From a virus, in IMG/VR virus record IMGVR_UViG_3300046660_000329, positions 1-52,611 of that record: a stretch of DNA of 52,611 nt. One strand, 5' to 3'. This document shows positions 30,935 to 37,349 of the stretch, piece by piece. Both the position numbers and the translations under genes were made by a program. Position 1 is the first letter of the stretch; the number at the start of each line of letters is the position of its first letter. The notes under the pieces are model-generated. The model did not search any database. It had not been told where the DNA came from and saw only the letters and a program-made list of their open reading frames with translations.

Positions 30935-31258
30935 GTGGCCTGGGTGCACCCCGCTCTGTCGTCTGAGCGCTTGGAGATGCTCCGTTTCTGGGCGCTGCGG
31001 TCGGCGGAGCAGTCCCGGGAGTTCGGGGAGCCGGAGGCCGAGTGGTCGAGCTATCTGGATACGGCAGACCGGGCTGCGGACCTACTGGACCAGCGGGCGC
31101 ATTGTCACCATACCTCCCGTTATGCGGGTTGCGCTGCGTTGCGAATGCGAGCTTCGGAAGAAAATCGCAAAGCAAGAGACAGCTGCTTTTTCCCTTTGTG
31201 CTTAATTTCGGCCAGAAGAAATCGACCTGGTCATATCCGGTTTCATTTCGACAAATAG
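30935..31258 (+). CDS. Small protein of unknown function, possibly over-long at the C-terminus
   Basis: 107 residues from GTG 30935. Residues 1-60 are helical (LSSERLEMLRFWALRSAEQS, EWSSYLDTADRAADLLDQRA). From about residue 63 on the sequence becomes Arg/Cys-rich with AT-richer DNA (31130-31258), unlike a folded domain, so a frameshift or a fresh C-terminal end is possible. The ribosome site of the next gene overlaps the end. Confidence 0.45.
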   Translation: MAWVHPALSSERLEMLRFWALRSAEQSREFGEPEAEWSSYLDTADRAADLLDQRAHCHHTSRYAGCAALRMRASEENRKARDSCFFPLCLISARRNRPGHIRFHFDK

Positions 31259-31267
31259 GAGAGTCCA

Positions 31268-31450
31268 GTGCCTACGTACGCGTACAAGTGTTCGAATGAC
31301 GAGTGTCACGCGACCCACGACCTCACAACGTCCATGGAGCAGCGGGGCACCTGGCAGGGGAAGACGTGTCCCACCTGCGGAGACGGCACTCTCCGTAGGC
31401 TCTTCACTCCTTATCGCATTCTTAACGCAGGACTCGGAGACATCATCTGA
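31268..31450 (+). CDS. FmdB-like zinc ribbon protein
   Basis: 60 residues from GTG 31268 with AGGAGAG upstream. MPTYAYKC...C (Cys8, Cys13) and CPTC (Cys34, Cys37) give the FmdB/CxxC_CxxC_SSSS regulatory-protein fold, almost always starting MPTYEYxC. In bacteria these proteins bind zinc and often sit beside regulators; their exact role is unclear. In phages they may help transcription or folding. Last gene of the 30.3-31.4 kb unit. Confidence 0.75.
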   Translation: MPTYAYKCSNDECHATHDLTTSMEQRGTWQGKTCPTCGDGTLRRLFTPYRILNAGLGDII

Positions 31451-31529
31451 CGCAAGGTGTCGTACAACTCTCAACGGGCAGGATTCGGTTGCGAGTTATC
31501 GCGCAGGTGCCGTATGTTCCCTGTTACGC

Positions 31530-31575
31530 GCTAGTAGGAGCAGGTGGCCGTAAACGGCGGTCACTGCGTACTAGC
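31530..31575. repeat. Long nested inverted repeat in a gene-free stretch
   Basis: GCTAGTA (31530-31536) pairs with TACTAGC (31569-31575); inside it GCA-GTG pairs with CAC-TGC and GCCG with CGGC around loop TAAA (31551-31554). A rod of about 17 pairs with small bulges. The surrounding 31451-31792 carries no gene apart from promoter-like parts and is AT-richer than average. It could be a protein binding site, a T-less terminator or an attachment-like element. Confidence 0.5.
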
Positions 31576-31605
31576 AATAGATTCGGGTGGTAGAGTTCGT
31601 TAAGG

Positions 31606-31622
31606 TTTAGTGTAGAGACATA
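31606..31622 (+). promoter_or_regulatory. Promoter-like TAGTGT motif
   Basis: TAGTGT (31608-31613) then AGAGACAT, close to the TAGTGTAGATACAT of the right-arm promoters. About 185 bases before the next gene. GCCACTC (31623) and GAGTGGC (31650) form a 7-base inverted repeat just after it. Confidence 0.4.
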
Positions 31623-31792
31623 GGCCACTCGATTCGACCCGAGACAACCTGAGTGGCGCGAACATGGCAAAACGTTAGTAAAGTAGTACTTATCGGACAT
31701 GCGTCCCGTAACCTGGTTGAAGGACGCGGACCGATCGTTTTGGCATGCGTGCGACAAGCACGACCCAACCCACACCCAGGAGACGTAAGAGC

Positions 31793-32170
31793 ATGCAGAC
31801 AGAACGAGACAGCCATCTTTCGCCCGAGACTCTGGGCGCCCTCGCTACAGGAGAAACCACGCTGCGGGCGGTGGACCGGGCTCGCAAGCGGGATGAGGTG
31901 CAGACCTACTTCGACAACCTCGTTACCGAGGCGTACCAGAAGTGGGTAGAAGCAGGAAAGCCAACAATCCGGCGCGAGCGCCCCGCGCTACGCGTGGACG
32001 CCCCCTCACGGGAGCTGGCACAGGAGGTGTGGAAGCGGCTCCGTGCGTCTGCCGTTCACCTCAACGTCGGTATTTCGCTGGACCCCGTGCATCGCCTCGC
32101 GGAGGACAAGTGGCGCGTCGCATTCTCCGCACAAGACATGCGGCCCCGGAAGACTACCCGGGCGCGTTAG
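31793..32170 (+). CDS. Protein of unknown function with basic C-terminus
   Basis: 125 residues from ATG 31793 with CAGGAGACGTAAGAGC before it; upstream in-frame ATG 31745 lacks a site. Helical, charged: LRAVDRARKRDEVQTYFDNL, TEAYQKWVEAGKPTIRRERP, a possible beta-alpha part SAVHLNVGISLDPVHRLAED, and a basic tail (RPRKTTRAR). It may bind nucleic acid; no family is recognised. Confidence 0.55.
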   Translation: MQTERDSHLSPETLGALATGETTLRAVDRARKRDEVQTYFDNLVTEAYQKWVEAGKPTIRRERPALRVDAPSRELAQEVWKRLRASAVHLNVGISLDPVHRLAEDKWRVAFSAQDMRPRKTTRAR

Positions 32171-32243
32171 GCCAGTTGCTAGGGGGACAGGGGCAAAGCG
32201 GAGTAATGTGTTCTTCACAAGGTCTCCACTCGGGGGGACGGTG

Positions 32244-32262
32244 ACGGCGGATCGCCGTTTTT
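32244..32262 (+). terminator. Attenuator-like hairpin before a small gene
   Basis: ACGGCG (32244-32249), loop GAT, CGCCGT (32253-32258) and a T-run (32258-32262). It lies 17 bases before ATG 32279 and after a TGCTAGGGGG promoter-like string at 32177-32186, so it may control read-through rather than end a unit. Confidence 0.6.
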
Positions 32263-32278
32263 GCGCCAGGAGTCGTCT

Positions 32279-32446
32279 ATGCCCGTTTTTACTGCCCTCA
32301 TGTCATCCGCATTCGGGCCGCAAGACCCTTTCAATGCACTTGTCCGGAATGACCGGACTGAGGATGACAAAAATGTCCGGGTTCTCCCGGTGTGGGTGGC
32401 GGAAACACTGGAGCGGGACCTCCAGTTCCGTCAGATAGTGCTGTAA
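32279..32446 (+). CDS. 55-residue protein of unknown function
   Basis: ATG 32279 with CAGGAG seven bases before it; a TTG upstream in frame is less likely. Sequence MPVFTALMSSAFGPQDPFNA, LVRNDRTEDDKNVRVLPVW, AETLERDLQFRQIVL. No motif. It is a single-gene unit between an attenuator-like hairpin and a strong terminator, which suggests that its expression is tightly set. Confidence 0.5.
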   Translation: MPVFTALMSSAFGPQDPFNALVRNDRTEDDKNVRVLPVWVAETLERDLQFRQIVL

Positions 32447-32458
32447 CGGCAAGACAGT

Positions 32459-32494
32459 GGCCCCGGAGAAGCCGACATCTCCGGGGCCTGTTTT
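32459..32494 (+). terminator. Strong intrinsic terminator
   Basis: GGCCCCGGAGA (32459-32469) with TCTCCGGGGCC (32478-32488), 11 perfect pairs, then TGTTTTA. Confidence 0.88.
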
Positions 32495-32706
32495 ATGGGT
32501 AGATATAACGTAAGGTTACACGCGGTAACCCCGGCGCTTGCAGTCTCTGCCGCAGAGACTGCGTGAGACGATCCCCACAGAAAAAGTCCCGTGGTTCGTA
32601 CAACCTTCACGGTTGTTACAGAACCGCGATACACAGGAACCTCTCACCTACTCGTGATGCCTGCTTTACCCGACTTGCTAGCGATCCCGGCGATACTTAG
32701 CTGTTT
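32495..32706 (+). promoter_or_regulatory. Structured leader before the peptidase gene
   Basis: No gene. TATGGGTAGATATAAC (32494-32509) resembles the phage promoter but with an off-consensus -10. Three hairpins follow: GGTTAC/GTAACC (32514-32530), GCAGTCTCT/AGAGACTGC (32540-32562) and GGTTC-CAACC/GGTTG-GAACC (32593-32625). A promoter-like TTGCTAG stands at 32676. A long 5' UTR with hairpins before a lysin-like gene could delay its translation. Confidence 0.4.
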
Positions 32707-33597
32707 ATGAACGCTGCAAGGAAGGTTGCTTCAATGCTCCCGTTAGGGCGGTTACATGCTCAGCCCGGACGTCCGCAGCTACGTCTAGCGGACTATCTCA
32801 CCGGCTCTCTCCCCTCACCTCCGGCCTCCGTCGACTGGTACAGCAAGGTCAAGTCGTGGCCTATGTACGGGAATGATCAGGTGGGCGACTGCACTTGTGC
32901 GGCCGTGGGGCACCTGCTTCAGGGCTGGACGGCATACAGCACCGGCACCGCGTTCACGGTTGCCGACAGCTATGTCCTTGGCCTCTACGAGGACGTCACC
33001 GGGTACACCCCGAACGACCCCTCGACGGACCAGGGCGCGTACATTCAGGACGTGTTGGGCTACTGGCGCAAGAACGGCGTGGCAGGTCACAAGATCACTG
33101 CCTACGCGAGCGTCAAGGTCTCCAACATGACGCTGATCAAGCAGGCCATCGACCTGTTCGGCGCCGTCGACATCGGATTCAATTTCCCCGCGTCTGCGAT
33201 GACCCAGTTCCAGCAGGGCAAGCCCTGGAGCGTCGTCTCCGGAGCCAAGATCGAGGGCGGTCACTGCGTCACGGTCGTCGGCTACAAGGCCAACGGCAAC
33301 CTCGTGTGCGTCACTTGGGGCGCTATCCAGGAGATGAGTCCTGCCTTCTGGACGAAGTACGTGGATGAGGCGTGGGCGATCATCACGCCTGACTGGCTCG
33401 ACGCCAACGGAAACACCCCGCTGGGGATCAACCTGTACGGGCTGGGACAGGACTTCGCGGTACTCACCGGGTCCCCGAACCCGATCCCGCAGCCTTCCCC
33501 GCAGCCTACGCCGGTTCCGGTGCCTGTCGTGGATCCGGACATCCTGGCGGCGTACCGCTCGCTCCAGGTGTGGGCAAAAGCCAACAACGTGGCCTGA
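32707..33597 (+). CDS. Papain-fold cysteine peptidase, candidate endolysin
   Basis: 296 residues from ATG 32707. QVGDCTCAA (Gln58, Cys64) mirrors the oxyanion Gln and catalytic Cys six apart in papain; GGHCVTVVGY holds His185; VTWGA replaces the usual NSWG so the third residue is unclear. The papain part ends at about 255, followed by a Pro-rich linker (NPIPQPSPQPTPVPVPV) and a 20-residue helix. No signal peptide. In actinophages such proteins are annotated as cysteine endopeptidases of the lysin group that cut peptidoglycan cross-links. It is 17 kb from the holin, unusual for a main endolysin. Confidence 0.65.
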   Translation: MNAARKVASMLPLGRLHAQPGRPQLRLADYLTGSLPSPPASVDWYSKVKSWPMYGNDQVGDCTCAAVGHLLQGWTAYSTGTAFTVADSYVLGLYEDVTGYTPNDPSTDQGAYIQDVLGYWRKNGVAGHKITAYASVKVSNMTLIKQAIDLFGAVDIGFNFPASAMTQFQQGKPWSVVSGAKIEGGHCVTVVGYKANGNLVCVTWGAIQEMSPAFWTKYVDEAWAIITPDWLDANGNTPLGINLYGLGQDFAVLTGSPNPIPQPSPQPTPVPVPVVDPDILAAYRSLQVWAKANNVA

Positions 33598-33600
33598 CCG

Positions 33601-34005
33601 ATGTACGAGTACAGCGCGATCATCCGGAACGTGCACGACGGGGACAGCATCACGGTCGATTTGGATCAGGGCCTGGGGACTTGGAAGCACGGTCTGGCGC
33701 TGCGGTTGTACGGCTGCAACGCGCAGGAGCTGGGCCAGCCGGGGGGAGGAGAGGCCCGGGACAACCTGGCGGCCCTCCTTCCGGTTGGTACCCGGGTGAC
33801 CGTGCGGTCCTACAAGGCGGACAGGGACCTGTCCCAGGACAAGTACGGCGGTCGCTATGACGCTGCTGTCACGCTGCCGGACGGCAGGGATCTGGTGGCT
33901 CTTCTGATCGCGCAACAGTGGGTGGCAGCATGGGATGGAAAGGGGTCTCGTCCGGTGCCTCCGTGGCCGCGCACCATTTCAACTGCGGGGCAGGGCAAGT
34001 ACTGA
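33601..34005 (+). CDS. Thermonuclease (staphylococcal nuclease)-like protein
   Basis: 134 residues, start three bases after the peptidase stop. VHDGDSITVDLD, LRLYGCNAQELG, GEARDNLAALLPVGTRVTV, KYGGRYDAAV and LLIAQQWVAAWDGKG are the SNase OB-fold motifs. Arg35, Glu43 and Arg85 fit catalytic positions, while the calcium-binding Asp40 is Asn40, as in some phage relatives. No secretion signal. May degrade host DNA or act as a DNA-binding OB protein if inactive. Expressed with the peptidase. Confidence 0.75.
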   Translation: MYEYSAIIRNVHDGDSITVDLDQGLGTWKHGLALRLYGCNAQELGQPGGGEARDNLAALLPVGTRVTVRSYKADRDLSQDKYGGRYDAAVTLPDGRDLVALLIAQQWVAAWDGKGSRPVPPWPRTISTAGQGKY

Positions 34006-34018
34006 CACAATCAGCGGT

Positions 34019-34210
34019 ATGCCACGTGTACGCCAGTTGAGTGATGAAGAGCTGGAAGAGATCGACGCCGACAAGGAGCGCCGGGACGCCGTTGCTCTGA
34101 TCCGTCGGTCGTTCTCCGGCCGGGGTGATGGCGGGGCCGGAGTGCGGGAGCGGGGCCGGGAGTTGGCCGATGCGTACCTGCGGGATATTGGTCTGCTGCC
34201 CCCGGTGTAG
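34019..34210 (+). CDS. Small highly charged protein
   Basis: 63 residues, ATG 34019. Acidic then basic helical sequence: LSDEELEEIDADKERRDAVA, LIRRSFSGRGDGGAGVRERG, and end LADAYLRDIGLLPPV. No ribosome site is evident; translation coupling to the nuclease gene is weak (13 bases gap). Coding status moderately sure from its codon pattern. Function unknown. Confidence 0.45.
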   Translation: MPRVRQLSDEELEEIDADKERRDAVALIRRSFSGRGDGGAGVRERGRELADAYLRDIGLLPPV

Positions 34211-34228
34211 GCCTCACTGAGCGGAAAG

Positions 34229-34258
34229 ACCGGTCGCCCCCACGGCCGGTTTTTCTTT
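34229..34258 (+). terminator. Intrinsic terminator
   Basis: ACCGG (34229-34233) with CCGGT (34246-34250), loop 12 bases with internal pairs, then TTTTCTTT. Confidence 0.65.
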
Positions 34259-34269
34259 GCCCTCAGATG

Positions 34270-34285
34270 TGATAGGGTAGACAAA
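34270..34285 (+). promoter_or_regulatory. Phage promoter TGATAGGGTAGACA
   Basis: TGA and TAGGGT (34273-34278), then AGACAAAAC. Drives the two genes at 34311 and 34577. Confidence 0.65.
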
Positions 34286-34310
34286 ACTAACTGCCCGAGG
34301 GAGTTACGCG

Positions 34311-34574
34311 ATGAGCTGGGAAGAGCAGATGCGCGTCGCCATTCAGGAGCAGAGCACCCTCCGACGTACCGTCATATGCGAGCCCGAACACGCAGAAGAG
34401 ATCCAGCGCCTCGTAACCGCGAACGGCCTGTCCGGGCTCTGGAAAGTCCGCTCTAGCTACGTCTGTCCGGCCGGGAAGATCCTTTTGATCGACGAGACCG
34501 CCTTGCGCGCTGCGATCTGGGGCAACACCCAGGATGTGCCCGACATCGCCACCTACTCGCCGACCGAGGAGTAA
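34311..34574 (+). CDS. Small protein of unknown function
   Basis: 87 residues, GAGGGAG before ATG. Sequence begins MSWEEQMRVAIQEQSTLRRT; helical first part then strand-like WKVRSSYVCPAGKILLIDE. Two cysteines (CEPEH, VCPAG). No family recognised. Followed after two bases by the next gene, so co-translated. Confidence 0.55.
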   Translation: MSWEEQMRVAIQEQSTLRRTVICEPEHAEEIQRLVTANGLSGLWKVRSSYVCPAGKILLIDETALRAAIWGNTQDVPDIATYSPTEE

Positions 34575-34576
34575 CC

Positions 34577-35002
34577 GTGTCCGATCTGACCACCACTACC
34601 CTGCACACCGTCGTCCGGTGGGTCGCCTCGGACTACGACGGCGAGACTTACCAGGGCTCCTACGACGTCGTCACGAAGGATGTGGGGGCCACCATCGGAG
34701 TCGGCGTGTACAGCGGCGAGAAGCTCATCCACAGCTTCTACGCCCACACCCGGTACGGGTTCACCGCCGCCGAGATCGCCCGAGACCTGATCGCCAACAC
34801 CGTGGAACGTATCCGGGACGACATGGGCGCCAAGTCGGTAGCCGTCCAGTTTTGGCGCGTCTTCCCCACCCTCGTTCGCCAGGCCGGACACAACGAGTTG
34901 GACCCGGTCCTCCTGACCGACGCCTGCATCTGCCCCACCGACCCGGCTGAGTACGGTTTCTGCCCTCGTTGGCAGGGCGAAGACCCGGTCTGCCGCAACT
35001 AG
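34577..35002 (+). CDS. Protein of unknown function with C-terminal cysteines
   Basis: 141 residues from GTG 34577. Beta-rich N-terminal half (TTLHTVVRWVASDYDGETYQ, GATIGVGVYSGEKLIHSFY), helix AAEIARDLIANTVERIRDDM, and end with CICPTDPAEYGFCPRW and VCRN that could bind zinc. Co-transcribed with 34311. No family recognised. Confidence 0.55.
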   Translation: MSDLTTTTLHTVVRWVASDYDGETYQGSYDVVTKDVGATIGVGVYSGEKLIHSFYAHTRYGFTAAEIARDLIANTVERIRDDMGAKSVAVQFWRVFPTLVRQAGHNELDPVLLTDACICPTDPAEYGFCPRWQGEDPVCRN

Positions 35003-35016
35003 CCCAAGGAGAAGTG

Positions 35017-35036
35017 TGCTAGGGTAGATACATCCC
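35017..35036 (+). promoter_or_regulatory. Phage promoter TGCTAGGGTAGATACAT
   Basis: TGC and TAGGGT (35020-35025) with AGATACATCCC. No -35 of TTG type at 18 bases. Confidence 0.7.
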
Positions 35037-35061
35037 GAGCCACCGAGACGAAGGACAAACC

Positions 35062-35643
35062 ATGCACAGCACCCAAGGGCCCTCCGGCCAGTGGTACCAG
35101 CACAACGGTGACTTTTCCGGCCCCATCGTCATCACGGATCTGGACACCGCGATCAACAACGAATACGGCTATCCCCGCATCGAGATCCCCTTCGAGGACA
35201 TCCGCGCCATCTACCTGCGGTACGCCCGCAGCAAGATGATTTCCGAGCTGGAGCAGGCCTCCGACGACGACCTGGAAGCCGACTGGGTAGGGATCGCACA
35301 GGAACCCCGGCCGACGGTGTTCCCCAAGATTTCCCCCGTCCCCACCCCGGAAGCACAGGAACGGGAGCAGGCGGCACGCTGGACGCGGGAGTTCCTGCGG
35401 GATTCCGAGTCCTACAAGTGGGTCAGAATCGGATCCATCTACATCCACAGTGAACGCCCGTGGGTCCTCGCCCGCGTAGAGGAAGTTCCCGTGGACGGCA
35501 GCGTTCACTTTTCGGTATGGAATCCTCTCCAGGGGTACGACTGGCAAGGCGGTGCCGGACTGAAGTCACAGGACTCCTTCATGAGTCTCTACCCCCTCAA
35601 GTACACGGGCCCCGCCCCGGAGACCCTGCGGATCGGGGAGTAG
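35062..35643 (+). CDS. Protein of unknown function
   Basis: 193 residues from ATG 35062 with GAAGGAC upstream. Residues 1-80 have strand and helix parts (GPIVITDLDTAINNEYGYPR), 80-130 an acidic, Pro-rich helix (EAQEREQAARWTREFLRDSE), and 135-193 a beta-rich part (YKWVRIGSIYIHSERPWVLA, VHFSVWNPLQGYDW). Single-gene unit closed by a terminator. No family recognised. Confidence 0.55.
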   Translation: MHSTQGPSGQWYQHNGDFSGPIVITDLDTAINNEYGYPRIEIPFEDIRAIYLRYARSKMISELEQASDDDLEADWVGIAQEPRPTVFPKISPVPTPEAQEREQAARWTREFLRDSESYKWVRIGSIYIHSERPWVLARVEEVPVDGSVHFSVWNPLQGYDWQGGAGLKSQDSFMSLYPLKYTGPAPETLRIGE

Positions 35644-35707
35644 GAAAAAGGAAATTCTGGGCGGTTGTGTACGGCATACGCCTGGTATGGCTCGGTAACT
35701 AGTAAGC

Positions 35708-35743
35708 AGCCCTCGGCCTTCGGGTCGGGGGCTGATTCATTTT
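35708..35743 (+). terminator. TTCG tetraloop terminator before tail fibre genes
   Basis: AGCCCTCGGCC (35708-35718), TTCG, GGTCGGGGGCT (35723-35733), 11 pairs with two G-T, then GATTCATTTT. The gap to 35828 then has ACATACTATTGACT but no clear promoter. Confidence 0.7.
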
Positions 35744-35828
35744 CAGCGGCGCCTTCCCGACATCTGCGGCGCATGAAACAATCGAGACATACTATTGACT
35801 GTGCGTCACTTCCGCCTAGGAGAAACAG

Positions 35829-37283
35829 ATGCCGTTACCCGCTGGATTATCCACGGTCACCGTAAACGGCACCGCGCTGCGCCCCGGCACCGGCGAACCC
35901 CTCATCGGGCGTATCACGTTCACCCCGGAAGTCCCGCAAATCATCGACCTCGGATCCGGGACCCTGCTCACCGGATCCGTAGCGGTAGCACCTGACGGAT
36001 CCGGCAATTACCAGGCAATCGTCCTCGCCCCCGACTCGCCTGGAATCACCCCCACCGGGTGGACCTACCGGGTTGACATGGATTTCGTCGGGGTCGCCCC
36101 CAACACGTTTTACATCGCCCTCTCCGCCGCCCAGCCGACGGTCAATATGGGCGATCTCATTCCCGTAGGCCCGACTACCGGCAATGTGGTGGGCGGCGCC
36201 ACGGTGGAAGGCGACTTGCATGTCACGGGGAATCTCACCGTGGGCAGCGCAGCGCCGGGTGTCATTCAGGCAGCCCCTCACGCGGCCACACACGCCTCCG
36301 GCGGCTCCGACCCGGTCACCGTTCAGCAGGCCCAGGTAGCGGGCCTCCCCGCCGCTCTGACAGCTCTCGGAGGCAGCAGGCCCCCATCCGGGGCAGCAGG
36401 CGGAGACTTGTCGGGCAGCTATCCGAACCCGGGAGTCGCCAAGATCAACGGGGTCGCGGTAAGCGGAACACCCACAGCGGGCCAGGTTCCGACCGCCACC
36501 TCCGGCACCGCCGCCACCTGGCAGACCCCCGCCGGTTCCTTGACCGCTGCAAGCACGGTGACAGCGGGAACAACCGCCGGGCAGCCGTCCAGTGCGGGCA
36601 GCGCCACCACGTACTCCCGAGGCGACCACGCCCACGGCACCCCGGCCGTGCCCCGCCTGGACCAAGTCGGCGCACCCACCGCAGACGTGAGCATGAACTC
36701 CCACAAGCTCACCGGCCTCACCAACGGATCCGCAGCCTCCGACGCAGCCGCCTTCGGGCAGATCCCCGTCGCAGGCACCGCAGCAGGCACCTATGCCGCA
36801 GGCAACGACACCCGCATCACCGGGGCACTCCAGGCCGCCAACAACCTGTCCGATGTGGCGAACAAGGTCACCGGGCTCACCAACCTCGGGCTCCCTGGCA
36901 AAGCCTGCGCCACGAACGAGACCAACTCGACCACGACCCAGCAGGCCTCCACCCAACTGGTGGTGCCTGTAGTGGCCAATGCCGTCTATTCGATGATGGG
37001 CAAGCTCGCGATACAGACCCCCTCGGCCGTGAACTTCGTCCACGGGTTTACTGGCCCCACCGGGGCCACCATGATCTGGGGCGACTCCAGTACATTCCTC
37101 AGCACCATCGGTTCCACTGACAGCTGGTCCGGTACCGGAGCCACCAAGTGGGCGAACATATTCGGGACCCTCACCACCGGCGCCAACGCCGGAAACCTCA
37201 CAGTCACATTCGCCTCCGGCACCGCTGCAAACACCGCGACACTGGCAGCCGGGAGCCAGATCGTCCTTATGAGGGTCGCATGA
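35829..37283 (+). CDS. Tail fibre protein, short form
   Basis: 484 residues with TAGGAG before ATG. Residues 1-150 (LPAGLSTVTVNGTALRPG, PLIGRITFTPE, GDLHVTGNLTVGSA) match the N-terminus of the next gene and look like the beta-rich tail-attachment module. The middle is Gly/Ala/Thr-rich (PTADVSMNSHKLTGLTNG, DAAAFGQIP) typical of fibre shafts, the end (TTGANAGNLTVTFASGTAA, IVLMRVA) a trimer head. Receptor binding inferred. About 21 kb away from the tail operon. May be expressed late from its own, unseen promoter. Confidence 0.75.
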   Translation: MPLPAGLSTVTVNGTALRPGTGEPLIGRITFTPEVPQIIDLGSGTLLTGSVAVAPDGSGNYQAIVLAPDSPGITPTGWTYRVDMDFVGVAPNTFYIALSAAQPTVNMGDLIPVGPTTGNVVGGATVEGDLHVTGNLTVGSAAPGVIQAAPHAATHASGGSDPVTVQQAQVAGLPAALTALGGSRPPSGAAGGDLSGSYPNPGVAKINGVAVSGTPTAGQVPTATSGTAATWQTPAGSLTAASTVTAGTTAGQPSSAGSATTYSRGDHAHGTPAVPRLDQVGAPTADVSMNSHKLTGLTNGSAASDAAAFGQIPVAGTAAGTYAAGNDTRITGALQAANNLSDVANKVTGLTNLGLPGKACATNETNSTTTQQASTQLVVPVVANAVYSMMGKLAIQTPSAVNFVHGFTGPTGATMIWGDSSTFLSTIGSTDSWSGTGATKWANIFGTLTTGANAGNLTVTFASGTAANTATLAAGSQIVLMRVA

Positions 37284-37349
37284 CGGTCCGTCCGGAACAG
37301 CAGACGGCTGTTTCCCGCATTTCGCTTACGGGCGTACAGGAGAACTGAA

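Noticed and set aside
31580-31660. tRNA-like strings GGTGGTAGAG and GATTCGACCC
   Set aside because: They recall D-loop and T-loop sequences, but no acceptor stem, anticodon arm or proper T-arm (5-7-5) can be formed. No tRNA gene was found elsewhere in the window.
35786-35800. Promoter TACTAT before the first tail fibre gene
   Set aside because: A fair -10 (TACTAT, 35790-35795) but GCGGCG at the -35 position; too weak to list as a promoter.
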